From: Sphingobacteriales bacterium 44-15 | GTDB lineage: Bacteria; Bacteroidota; Bacteroidia; Chitinophagales; Chitinophagaceae | Reading direction: 5' to 3' | DNA length: 64,000 bases | NCBI GenBank assembly: GCA_001899685.1 | Contig: MKWG01000043.1 | Span: forward strand, 329,942-393,941 | Shown: positions 16,793 through 24,860 of the stretch, piece by piece | Numbering within the stretch: the stretch's first letter is position 1 | How the letters are laid out: each line of letters opens with the position of its first letter | Position numbers and translations under genes: made by a program | Notes under the pieces: generated by a model | The model's database searches: none | What the model was told of the DNA's origin: nothing | What the model saw: only the letters and a program-made list of their open reading frames with translations

Positions 16793-17590
16793 TTATCCCA
16801 ATAATTCATTTAATATGCGGGCAAGCCTGAGCCCGCCTTTGAGCAGCTGATCATTCAGATCCTGCATAAACAGGTAATTATAGCGGTAGCTTAATTTGCT
16901 GTCAGCCTTTATATTATCATAGATCCTGTCGGACAAAATATGTGATTCATACAACCAGTCTGCCAGGTTCCCGCTTTGCAATTGGGAAACAGTAGCTTTG
17001 TCTGCCACATCAAGTACCGTTGCATATTCGGTATAGCTCCATTGTTGAAAGTCTACCAGCAATTCATCCCATACTATATGGAGGTTGGAAGGTTTACCAA
17101 ACCAGGTTACGCTTATTTTATTCCCACCCTGGTCTTCATCCCGGCCCACATGCAGCGGCTGATGTGCATCCCCTATGAGATGGATAAGATATTTAAGTGC
17201 AAATTGCCTTTGGTCGTGCGAAAGGCTTTTGTCTTTTACCTGATCTTCCAGCACCGGGATCCGGGAGAACAGATTTTCTCCCGGCAACGCTTTTAACGCT
17301 GCAACAAAAGCATCTTTTTCCAAATGCGCCGGCAGATCAACATAATGCCAGCGGCTGGCATACCGGTATGTGGAATCAGACTTTACAAAATCAGCCCAGT
17401 TGGCCCAGTAAGCAAGGGACTGATCACCGATCAGCTCCTTCAGCGCCTTACGGGCTCTGCTGCTGAGATGCCTTTGTGCAATTTCCGCCACTACCCTATG
17501 GCCTGTAACTCCCCAGGCAAAACCGGATTGGGAGCATACCAGTAAGACAAAAAAAATGACGGCAAATACACAACGGCGGCAAATAGTCAT
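16793..17590 (-). CDS. Secreted S1/P1-family nuclease
   Basis: A 265-residue zinc nuclease that cuts single-stranded nucleic acid and 3'-phosphates outside the cytoplasm. A signal peptide (residues 1-25) ends ...GFA, leaving Trp26 as the first mature residue; in this family the N-terminal Trp and a nearby His (here H31, WGVTGHR) bind zinc. Other ligand blocks are present: WANWADFVK, SRWHYVD, LIGDAHQPLHVG with RDEDQGGN, and NLHIVWDELL. All expected metal ligands can be seen, so it is likely active. It stands alone, convergent with pgk. Confidence 0.95.
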   Translation of the reverse strand: MTICRRCVFAVIFFVLLVCSQSGFAWGVTGHRVVAEIAQRHLSSRARKALKELIGDQSLAYWANWADFVKSDSTYRYASRWHYVDLPAHLEKDAFVAALKALPGENLFSRIPVLEDQVKDKSLSHDQRQFALKYLIHLIGDAHQPLHVGRDEDQGGNKISVTWFGKPSNLHIVWDELLVDFQQWSYTEYATVLDVADKATVSQLQSGNLADWLYESHILSDRIYDNIKADSKLSYRYNYLFMQDLNDQLLKGGLRLARILNELLG

Positions 17591-17658
17591 AAAAAATGAA
17601 TTTAATACACTCCAAAAATAAACGCCGTAATTTAAATAAAGGTTAAGACATTAAGGAA

Positions 17659-17689
17659 GGGTTCGGAACCACTGAAAGATTCCGAACCC
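17659..17689. other. Hairpin downstream of an outer-membrane protein gene
   Basis: A perfect 10-bp stem (GGGTTCGGAA / TTCCGAACCC) with an 11-base loop. A second small A/T hairpin (AATCTTTTT...AAAAAGATT) follows at about 17705-17726. Together they could terminate the minus-strand gene ending at 17767; the first lacks a T-run. Confidence 0.45.
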
Positions 17690-17766
17690 AATTTACCTGC
17701 AACAATCTTTTTTTATAAAAAGATTCTTTACAAACTGTAAGATTGATGATAAAATTTTACCTACTG

Positions 17767-18657
17767 TCATTTCTTATGCTTTGAAAATGTGTTCAGAAAA
17801 TCATATTCATAACGCAGCAGCCAGGTAGTGGTATTGTACCGGCTCATAGTGCCAGCCAGTTGTGTCCGCCATGCAATATCTATTCTTGATATGCTGTTAA
17901 GGATAAACTGTATACCCGGTGCAATATCTATATAATTCCCCCTGATATCAAGCCCCGACGAACCTAAAAATTCTGCATACAAATTTACATTGGTTTGCCG
18001 GTAATTCTTATATGCTCTCGGAAAAAGAAGGTAGCCCGCCGATAATGAATAGTTAATGGCATTATTATTAAGACCGGGAACTTTTTCATACCTGGTATTC
18101 CTCTGGCGGTTGATATAAGATGCAGAACCTGAAATGGCTAATTTATGAAGCAGTTGCGTTGCCACAATACCGCCGGCTATTCCCGAATGATTGCCGTCCG
18201 GGTCAGGCTCATTGCTGTATACAGGTTGCGCTTCCTCATGAATGATACCTCCGCCCATATCATGCCGAACAGTATGCATAATATAGGGCGGGTTATCAAT
18301 ATAGCTCAGCTTACCAAAAGCAGCCATCCTGAAATGTGTGTGCAGCCCGTCTGTAGAAAGGAACCGGTACTTTGCATATATGGAGCCGCCTTCCGGCCTG
18401 AACTTTTCTTTGAACATGTTGGAAGCATAAAAAGCAGCATGTACCATCAGGTGCTTATTGATGCCAAACATGATCTCCGGCTCAATGCGGTAGCCGGTCT
18501 TATTATCATACTGCATAGGCATGAACCTGCCGGTAAGCCGTATGCCCAGGCTGTGCGCCGGCATATTACTCGCCGGCTCTGTCATAATATATAGCTCCTG
18601 TCCGTTGCCGGGAAGAAAACTCCCCGCTATAATTACGGATAATATATATCGACGCAT
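17767..18657 (-). CDS. Putative outer-membrane protein of unknown function, next to a metal-binding protein
   Basis: A 296-residue protein with a short signal peptide ending NGQ (about 20). The rest alternates in barrel fashion (GIRLTGRFMPM, IYAKYRFLS, FRMAAFGKLSYI, YSLSAGYLLFPRAY, NLYAEFLGSSG). I recognise it only as a Bacteroidota conserved outer-membrane-type protein; no catalytic motif is seen. It follows the HMA-domain gene by 9 bp and probably shares its transcript. The pairing suggests a part in copper or other metal handling, but that is inference. Confidence 0.7.
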   Translation of the reverse strand: MRRYILSVIIAGSFLPGNGQELYIMTEPASNMPAHSLGIRLTGRFMPMQYDNKTGYRIEPEIMFGINKHLMVHAAFYASNMFKEKFRPEGGSIYAKYRFLSTDGLHTHFRMAAFGKLSYIDNPPYIMHTVRHDMGGGIIHEEAQPVYSNEPDPDGNHSGIAGGIVATQLLHKLAISGSASYINRQRNTRYEKVPGLNNNAINYSLSAGYLLFPRAYKNYRQTNVNLYAEFLGSSGLDIRGNYIDIAPGIQFILNSISRIDIAWRTQLAGTMSRYNTTTWLLRYEYDFLNTFSKHKK

Positions 18658-18666
18658 AGTGTTTAA

Positions 18667-19215
18667 TTAAATAGTGACATGATAAATGCGGTGCGCCGGC
18701 GCCGTAGCATTTGTTTTTTGGCAGCACGATGTCATCATTCCCGTTTTAAAACATTCCATGGCTGTAAATGCAGCAAGGCTTTTGTACTTTTTGCCCGGCA
18801 CAAAATCCTTATCTACAAGCTGTATTTTCTTTTCACCATTGAGCTCCTGCTGCTTTACGTGAAGAAAATGCAGGTTCAGCCCGTTCATATTGAGATGCGT
18901 ATCGTTGGTTACCTGCTGCTGGTTGAAACGGGCATATATCCAAAAACCCGCAACAGAAAACCCTGCATCTTCTACTTTTTTCTTTACCAGGTCGAAGTCG
19001 GGTTGTATGCCCGGCTTGAAGGTGACGCTGAACAGGTTGTTGTTGATATCAGTTTCAACAGATGCTATAAAAATGATATTCTTTAATGCTGTGCTGATGG
19101 ACTTGCTGCACATAGAGCAGGTAAGCCCGCCGGCCTGTATCTCTGCTTTTTGTATCTGGCTTTGAGCGGCCAGCGTTATACAAACGGCAGATATAATAAA
19201 CAATATTTTTTTCAT
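18667..19215 (-). CDS. Secreted heavy-metal-associated (HMA) domain protein
   Basis: The 182-residue protein has a signal peptide (about 1-20, AAQSQ) and an HMA fold with the metal-binding pair C33-S-M-C36 in GGLTCSMCSKSI. Classical copper chaperones have MxCxxC; here the Met two residues before the first Cys is replaced by Leu-Thr (GLTC). A C-terminal extension of about 110 residues ends with a second cysteine pair (TSCCQK), unusual for a simple chaperone. It would act in the periplasm. Neighbours are an outer-membrane protein downstream and a HYC_CC_PP protein upstream, a usual Bacteroidota metal set. Confidence 0.85.
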   Translation of the reverse strand: MKKILFIISAVCITLAAQSQIQKAEIQAGGLTCSMCSKSISTALKNIIFIASVETDINNNLFSVTFKPGIQPDFDLVKKKVEDAGFSVAGFWIYARFNQQQVTNDTHLNMNGLNLHFLHVKQQELNGEKKIQLVDKDFVPGKKYKSLAAFTAMECFKTGMMTSCCQKTNATAPAHRIYHVTI

Positions 19216-19451
19216 GACAGATTGCTTTTAAGGTGATAATCAATAATACGTTGATGCGATATGTTTTTTGAACGTGGATATTTGTTATTGCAGCAGTAAA
19301 GTACAGTGTTGCATGTTACACAATGCCCCGTAGTGAACAGGACGTACAAGAGTGCGACGCAACACGGCCTAATAGCAGCAATGCAGCCGGGCACACTATA
19401 AAAATAAGTACGGGCACATTACATGCAGGCCGCTGCAACACAGAAAGCAAA

Positions 19452-19832
19452 TCAAATTCTGAAGACGCAATGAAGGACAGACAACGCCACAGCGCTGCTT
19501 CGCGGAGGAGGATTATGAAGAATGCTGCCGGCATCCGGAAGCGCAGCTATAGCAGTATGCGCAAATGCTGCGACAGGCAGTGTTGCCTGGAGACCGGGCA
19601 ACTTATAGCTGAAGTATGCAACAGCCTGTTGATCATTGCTGAGCTTTATAAGCTGCACATCATCATGGCAGCAGCCGGAATTGTCCATACCGCATTTACC
19701 GCAATGGCTCGTAGCGGCAGCATGATAGCTAACCCCCGAGAGCTTACCCATGCAGTAATGCATATTGATAATAATACCGCTTGAAACAGCGAAATATATC
19801 AACGACAACGCTATGGTCAACAATTTCTTCAT
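19452..19832 (-). CDS. HYC_CC_PP family secreted protein
   Basis: Start chosen at the ATG at 19832, which gives MKKLLTIALSLIYFAVSSG, a signal peptide; an upstream in-frame ATG at 19925 would extend into a repeat element. The 126-residue protein shows the three naming features: HYCMGKL at about 24-30, a CGKCGMDNSGCCHDD cysteine cluster at about 43-57, and a PPP near the C-terminus. The family is known only by pattern and is often beside HMA-domain proteins and TonB receptors. The Cys/His clusters suggest metal binding. Confidence 0.82.
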   Translation of the reverse strand: MKKLLTIALSLIYFAVSSGIIINMHYCMGKLSGVSYHAAATSHCGKCGMDNSGCCHDDVQLIKLSNDQQAVAYFSYKLPGLQATLPVAAFAHTAIAALPDAGSILHNPPPRSSAVALSVLHCVFRI

Positions 19833-19888
19833 CTGTATATTGCAAAGATAGAAACGAAAAATCATCCCTGCAAGTATAACAATCAATT

Positions 19889-20233
19889 GGGCGCATTTCA
19901 GTTTTTCGCAGGCGGGTGGTGACACCCGCCTGTAGAACCGCTACCGGTCGGTGCCTCATCATAGCCGTCAACTTAGAGGATCTGAACACTCAAATACCCC
20001 GAAAGGGGTTTAATTTGAATAGTCCCCAACGCTGTTGGGGATGTAACTGGTGGTATATTTGCGGCAATTTTACATTGAACCCCGACGGGGTTCAACAAAA
20101 ACTTCGACATTTTTACCCCCAAATTCAAGCCCTCCGGGCTTAAGTTGACGGCTATGGTGCCCGCCCGACTGAACATCGTTCGGGCGGGTCCCATCGACCG
20201 GAAAGTTGAAGCGAAAAATTAAAATGTGCCCCA
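19889..20233. repeat. Foldback repeat element of nested hairpins
   Basis: About 345 bp between the HYC_CC_PP start and the porin stop. Ends are inverted: GGGCGCATTTCAGTTTTTCGC at 19889-19909 and GCGAAAAATTAAAATGTGCC at 20211-20230. Inside, CATAGCCGTCAACTTA (19960-19975) is the exact inverse of 20141-20156, and CCGGTCGGTG pairs with the segment near 20190. The middle carries four or more short hairpins (CCCCGAAAGGGG, CCCCAACGCTGTTGGGG, TTGAACCCCGACGGGGTTCAA, AAGCCCTCCGGGCTT). CAGGCGGGTG-GTGA-CACCCGCCTG is at 19909-19932. There is no ORF. Relatives are at 43212-43300 and 56195-56362. Confidence 0.8.
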
Positions 20234-20234
20234 A

Positions 20235-22265
20235 TCAATTCACAAAATTCCAGAATATGCCCACCCTGAAGATAAGCCCTTCATAAGGATAGAGAGGAGC
20301 TGCAAAGTTGTTCTTGGTAAAGGTAAAGCCATTAAGATCAACGGTGTTCAGGTTCTCCAGCCGCACATAAGAGGTAAAGCTCCTGATGCGAAAATGCAGG
20401 AACGCTGCAATATCGGGCTTATTGGATATCCTGATGCTGTCCTGCGGGAAAAACTGGCCGGTAAGCGGTGAGTAATTGTCTGGAGTATAGGCGGTATAGT
20501 ACCGGCTGTCAAGGCCCGTGGCAATAACAAGATTCTTGAAAAATCTTCCCTGGAATACCAGCCTGTTCCTGGTATAGAGCAGGGGTATGTTGACAGGAGA
20601 ATTGCCCGCAGTTTTCTGAACAACCACATCTGTATACAAATGCCAGTGCCGGCCCAATTGAAAGTCTTTACTTGCTTTGACCTGCAATACATTGAAAGGT
20701 GAGGACTGCTGTTCCGCTTCAAAAAAGTTTTTGAGATAGGTGTAGTTAGTGAGAAGATAGTAATGCCCGCTCAGATCCATTTTCAGCACCGGGAGCCGGA
20801 GCGTTGCAAATAAATGAGTGATATTTTCCTTATTGGTACCATCGGGCGGAATAGTAACAGGAAAGCTGCTGCTGTTGCGGAAAATATAAGAAGGCGTCCT
20901 GTTTGCATTCTGAAAGCCAAGCTGGAGAGCGCCAAGCTTTTTGCCGAGCACACGCGCAAGGCTGATATAGGCACTGTAGTCCCCCGCATTAAAACCGGTA
21001 AGGTACAACTGTCCGGACGCTTCTATATCCCATTTTTTATTCTTGGTGCGGTTCCGGTATTCTCCATGCAGGAAAATATTATATAAATCAGCCGACGTGC
21101 TGTCAATAGATTTTCTTGACAGGTTTTGCAGGCTGGCCCCCACTTTCAGGAACTGCTCCTGGTTCTTTATATCAGGATATTGATATATGGAAAAATCATT
21201 CACTATTTCCTTCCAGCTATCGCGGTATTGCAGCGTATCTGTAAAATCTATATCCGTGATATTATAATTGACGGAGAGAAAGACAGAGTCCGGGGCAATA
21301 CCCTGGAAAAGATATTTATAGGTGTTGTATTGCAAAGTGTGCTCTATACGAAACCGGGGATAAAATAATTTTATCACGGAAGAGTCGGTAACAAGCGAAT
21401 CCTTCTTCCCAAAATCATATTGCTGCCGGAGCAGCAGCTTCAGCTGGCTATATTTAGTGCCGGTTTTCAGCGCTGCATTAAACAGGTCGCTGGAGTAGGT
21501 AGCGCCGGAGGTAAGGTTGATGGGAATGTTGAACCGGGAATTGTACACCCCTGATTTACTGGTCATAAAAGTATCGCTTACTATACCGCCATTCTCTGCC
21601 GCCTGGAGACTGTTCCTGAGGGCTATCAGGTATATATTATATCTCTTATTGGGAGACTGATAATTAGTATTGAAGCGGAGGTTGGAATGGTTGCCGCTTT
21701 CGCTTTTAAAAAAACCGGGAGCATTCAGCAGCCTGAACTGGAATGCAAAATTCCAGTTACGCTTTATATTCTGGGTATGCAATACCTGTATAAACTGCTC
21801 TGATCCGCTGCCGATCTGGTAATCCAGCTCCGTGAACGGGCGGGTAGTATTGAAAAAACGGGTTGCCTCCGTAGTGAATGCAAAGGGATCCAATGCATGA
21901 AATCCTGCATCCCATCCCGGCCGCATCACAGGATTGAAGAGAAGGGAAGAGACCGGTCTGCCGTTATTGCCCAGCCATACATAGTCCGGCTTAAGCGAAA
22001 CGCGGGTGTAGTAATCAGTAAGTGAAGAGTCGAAAACATATGACCGTACAGAATCAATATATTTAAACCTGATACTCACCGAATCGAGAAAGGGATCGCG
22101 GTGCTCAAATTTTATAGAATCACTACCGCCGGCCCGCCCGCCGCCGCCACCGCCGCCGATATTGCGAAGATTGTTGAGCCTTCCGGGTAATTGCGCCACA
22201 GACGGTAACACCGAAAGTGTAAAAAAAACAAGCAGTATATATGTTTCAATTTTCTTCAACACCAA
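20235..22265 (-). CDS. Putative porin (Porin_10 type)
   Basis: A 676-residue outer-membrane protein with a signal peptide ending SVAQ (about 25), a polyglycine stretch (GGGGGGG at about 38-44) and then long strands rich in Tyr, Phe and Asn. Blocks such as ARFFNTTRPFTELDYQIG, GSEQFIQVLHTQNI and NWNFAFQF are typical of the Bacteroidota putative porin family (PF14121). The C-terminus RVGIFWNFVN fits a last barrel strand. The substrate is unknown. Its stop codon directly touches the foldback element, which may provide the end of its mRNA. The purine nucleoside phosphorylase gene lies 67 bp upstream on the same strand. Confidence 0.85.
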   Translation of the reverse strand: MVLKKIETYILLVFFTLSVLPSVAQLPGRLNNLRNIGGGGGGGRAGGSDSIKFEHRDPFLDSVSIRFKYIDSVRSYVFDSSLTDYYTRVSLKPDYVWLGNNGRPVSSLLFNPVMRPGWDAGFHALDPFAFTTEATRFFNTTRPFTELDYQIGSGSEQFIQVLHTQNIKRNWNFAFQFRLLNAPGFFKSESGNHSNLRFNTNYQSPNKRYNIYLIALRNSLQAAENGGIVSDTFMTSKSGVYNSRFNIPINLTSGATYSSDLFNAALKTGTKYSQLKLLLRQQYDFGKKDSLVTDSSVIKLFYPRFRIEHTLQYNTYKYLFQGIAPDSVFLSVNYNITDIDFTDTLQYRDSWKEIVNDFSIYQYPDIKNQEQFLKVGASLQNLSRKSIDSTSADLYNIFLHGEYRNRTKNKKWDIEASGQLYLTGFNAGDYSAYISLARVLGKKLGALQLGFQNANRTPSYIFRNSSSFPVTIPPDGTNKENITHLFATLRLPVLKMDLSGHYYLLTNYTYLKNFFEAEQQSSPFNVLQVKASKDFQLGRHWHLYTDVVVQKTAGNSPVNIPLLYTRNRLVFQGRFFKNLVIATGLDSRYYTAYTPDNYSPLTGQFFPQDSIRISNKPDIAAFLHFRIRSFTSYVRLENLNTVDLNGFTFTKNNFAAPLYPYEGLIFRVGIFWNFVN

Positions 22266-22332
22266 TAACTTGTATCCATTGACCGGCGAAAATACCTGAA
22301 ATCATTGCTCGGCAGGCAAAAAAAATAAGAAA

Positions 22333-23154
22333 TCATACAGCTTTAACTAACTCTTTGAATATAGCAGTAAGCTTAGGTTCGGCCGCTGCCGCTGCATGCA
22401 GCACTTCTTCATGAGAGATAACGTTATCGTCTTCCCTGATCCCTATGTCTGTGATAACGCTTATGCCAAAGACGTTCATGCCGGCATGTTTTGCTACAAT
22501 TACTTCCTGCACAGTGCTCATACCTACCGCATCCCCTCCCAGCGCCCTGATCATTGTATATTCGGCTCTTGTTTCGAAGGTAGGACCTGTTACCCCAAAA
22601 TATACGCCTTCTTTCACGGGAATATTCAGCCGCCCGGCAATCAGCCTGCCTTTCTCTATCAATGCCCTGCTATAAGGCTCGCTCATGTCGGGGAAGCGCG
22701 TTCCCAGCGCATCTATATTTTTACCGATAAGCGGGTTTACAGTGGCAAAACTGATATGATCTTTGATGATCATAAGATCTCCTACTTCAAAAGAAGCGTT
22801 TACCCCGCCGGCAGCATTGCTGAGCAGCAGGGTCTGTACTCCCAGCAGCTTCATAACGCGTACAGGAAATGCCACTTCCGCCGCAGTATAACCTTCATAG
22901 AAATGAATACGCCCGGACATTACCACTATTTTTCTTCCTGCGATCTCTCCAAAGATCAAACGCCCCGAATGCCCTTCTACTGTTGAAACAGGAAAATGCG
23001 GTATTTCAGTATACCCTATCTCCTTTTCAATGGTCATCTCACTGATAAAATTTCCCAGCCCGCTCCCGAGCACCATACCTGTTTTGATAACATTATTATA
23101 ACTGCCCCGGATATACGATACAGCTTCCTGCAAATTTTCGGGCAATGCGCTCAT
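22333..23154 (-). CDS. Purine-nucleoside phosphorylase (trimeric type)
   Basis: A 273-residue cytosolic enzyme that splits purine nucleosides with phosphate to base and ribose 1-phosphate. The trimeric PNP blocks are visible: MVLGSGLGNF (about 28-37), HFPVSTVEGHSGRL (about 53-66), GRIHFYEGY, LSNAAGGVN (about 112-120), GVTGPTFETRAEY (about 188-200) and VGMSTVQEV. Length is normal. Purine salvage is also represented by hpt at 50.4 kb, but the two are not linked. Confidence 0.95.
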   Translation of the reverse strand: MSALPENLQEAVSYIRGSYNNVIKTGMVLGSGLGNFISEMTIEKEIGYTEIPHFPVSTVEGHSGRLIFGEIAGRKIVVMSGRIHFYEGYTAAEVAFPVRVMKLLGVQTLLLSNAAGGVNASFEVGDLMIIKDHISFATVNPLIGKNIDALGTRFPDMSEPYSRALIEKGRLIAGRLNIPVKEGVYFGVTGPTFETRAEYTMIRALGGDAVGMSTVQEVIVAKHAGMNVFGISVITDIGIREDDNVISHEEVLHAAAAAEPKLTAIFKELVKAV

Positions 23155-23194
23155 GTAATAAAATTTATGGCGGCAAAGATAAGTATTGCATTAA

Positions 23195-23395
23195 AGTGTT
23201 TCACGCAAAGTACACAGAGGAAGCAAAGACGCGGAGGAAAGCAATACATTACAGATCTCCGTGAAACTCCATGTTCTCCGTGCCTATGTGGTTCAAAGAG
23301 TTTCACGCAGAGCCCGCAAAGGAGCAACGAACGCAAAGAAATATCGCCGCGCCACCGCACCGCTGCAATCGCTGCGAGAAACTGGTTTCAAAGGA
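23195..23395. repeat. Degenerate dispersed repeat (TTTCACGCAAAG type)
   Basis: The stretch carries TTTCACGCAAAGTACACAGA, GTGAAACTCCATGTTCTCCG, TGTGGTTCAAAGAGTTTCAC and GCGAAGAAA-like blocks, partly in inverse orientation. Shorter relatives (CGTGCCTxxxTGxxTCCGTGGTTC) occur at about 28280-28316 and 39405-39455. ORFs across it are repeat-derived. Confidence 0.55.
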
Positions 23396-23416
23396 CATGA
23401 TAGTTGCCTCCCAGCA

Positions 23417-24091
23417 TTAATGATTTACTATCAAATGCTGAAGAGCAGGATCTGTATAATCCCTGATAAAAGCAGCTACGTTAGGGTAACCGGCAAATTC
23501 ATCTTTACCGTGCATGGTAGTAAGCACTACCGCCGCCATTCCTGCGCGGTCAGCAGCCTCCACGCCTTTGGGCGCGTCTTCAAACACGATGCAATGCTCC
23601 GGCGCTATTTTCATCAATGAGGCTGCTTTCAAAAATGTTTCCGGGTCGGGCTTGCTGTGCTTTACATCATCCGCACTGACAATAGCAGAAAAATATTTGC
23701 GGATGTGCAGGTTATCCAGCACGAAGTCTATATTAAATGGAATGGCTGCCGTGCCTATTGCCACCGGTATCTCCAGCCGGTGCAGGTGCTCCAGATAGCC
23801 ATGCAGACCTTCTATCAGCCTGAGATGAGGCTTATACGCCCGCTGGTAGCGCTTTTCCTTTTCAAGCGACAGCCTGTCGGATGCTTCCTCCGTAAAATGC
23901 CCCTTCCCGAAGATCCTGTCGAGCACCTCGCCGTTTTTCCCATACATTTGCCGCTTCACTTCCGCCTCCGTAAGACCGGCATTAAGATCATCATTCAATA
24001 TATCAGACCATGCGACTACATGAAAAGCCATATCATCTATCATGGTACCATTCATATCAAATATTACAGCTCTTATATCTTTTTCTTTCAT
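23417..24091 (-). CDS. HAD-family phosphatase / phosphomutase-like
   Basis: Start taken at the ATG at 24091 (MKEKDIRAVIFDMNGT); an ATG at 24103 would add four residues. The 224-residue protein has the HAD class with a helical cap as in beta-phosphoglucomutase: motif I FDMNGTMID, cap region about 20-90, motif II-like IGTAA, motif III Lys in DDVKHSKPDPE, and motif IV FEDAPKGVEAA. Motif I reads DxN rather than DxD, so the usual acid-base aspartate is an asparagine; this variant is seen in some Bacteroidota members. Substrate unknown, probably a small sugar phosphate. Confidence 0.88.
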   Translation of the reverse strand: MKEKDIRAVIFDMNGTMIDDMAFHVVAWSDILNDDLNAGLTEAEVKRQMYGKNGEVLDRIFGKGHFTEEASDRLSLEKEKRYQRAYKPHLRLIEGLHGYLEHLHRLEIPVAIGTAAIPFNIDFVLDNLHIRKYFSAIVSADDVKHSKPDPETFLKAASLMKIAPEHCIVFEDAPKGVEAADRAGMAAVVLTTMHGKDEFAGYPNVAAFIRDYTDPALQHLIVNH

Positions 24092-24543
24092 AACAGGGAG
24101 CAAAGGTGAGGCTTTAATTTCATTTTGACACGAAGATCCGGAAGGTGGTGAGAGGTGAAACGAGAGACGTGAAAAAGTTGCAGATACGCAGACTTAATTC
24201 GTGCACCTGCAACATTTTCTGTGTATGACAGCATATATAATTTTTATAGAGCTAAACTGAAAGAACTCTTACTTGTCAAAACGCCTTAATATATATAATA
24301 AAAAATATTTATAATATATTATAAATCAAATCCTGTTTTAATTTTTTGTAAAATTCCGGCATCGGGCTGTAACCGGGTAGATTACCCCGGATAATTCCTG
24401 TAAATTTGCAGTGCACCGGTCATCAATACATTATCCTTGTTATACCGGCCGCTCACTAAACCATTAATTCTAAGTACTTACAGCCTCAGTACATTACTAC
24501 ACCCGTTAAATCTGTATTTGATCAGATTTAAAATTTAAATGTT
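24092..24543. other. Regulatory-looking spacer before a small acidic protein gene
   Basis: About 450 bp without a gene. It includes repeat-like text (GTGAGAGGTGAAACGAGAGACGTG near 24148), a perfect 20-bp A/T palindrome at 24307-24326, an inverted pair CCGGGTA-GAT-TACCCCGG near 24373-24390, a -7 candidate TAAATTTG at 24401-24408, and AAATCTG / CAGATTT arms near 24508-24530. Confidence 0.5.
24401..24408 (+). promoter_or_regulatory. Putative -7 element TAAATTTG
   Basis: Matches TAnnTTTG and lies about 136 bp before the start at 24544, giving a long leader. A CCGGGTA/TACCCCGG inverted repeat just upstream covers the expected -33 area and could be an operator. Confidence 0.45.
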
Positions 24544-24807
24544 ATGTATTCGTATGCTTTGTTGGAAAAGGGATGTTACTATCTTATCCAGGAGAAAGAA
24601 AAATCTCCTATTGTGATGATCAGGATTATGCTCGAATCTGATCATTGTATGTTCATTTCAAAATATGTGGAAACGGAGGTTACAGAATGGAAAAGAAAAA
24701 CCGACCCGATTTTTGAGATCATTGAATTGCTTGACGACCAGGCAGTGAAAGAATGGGAATCTTCATATTATAACAATGAAGATGCATATTATGAAGATGA
24801 AGATTAA
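24544..24807 (+). CDS. Small acidic protein of unknown function
   Basis: An 87-residue cytosolic-looking protein with no signal or membrane segment. It opens MYSYALLEKGCYYLIQEKE, reads as a compact alpha/beta unit (IMLESDHCMFISKYVETEVTEW), and ends in a strongly acidic, Tyr-rich tail (NNEDAYYEDED). I do not recognise the family. It has its own likely promoter and precedes the double ABC ATPase by 53 bp on the same strand. Confidence 0.7.
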   Translation: MYSYALLEKGCYYLIQEKEKSPIVMIRIMLESDHCMFISKYVETEVTEWKRKTDPIFEIIELLDDQAVKEWESSYYNNEDAYYEDED

Positions 24808-24860
24808 GAGCGATTTTAAAAACAAATCTATAATTTCAGCCATTGTAAATGTAAAGAACA

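Noticed and set aside
19323-19784. 153-codon plus-strand ORF
   Set aside because: It lies opposite the HYC_CC_PP gene, has no motif, and the Cys/His pattern belongs to the minus strand.
19909-20156. CRISPR-like regular repeats
   Set aside because: The short units are palindromes of different sequence and spacing, with no spacers or cas genes; they are parts of a foldback element.
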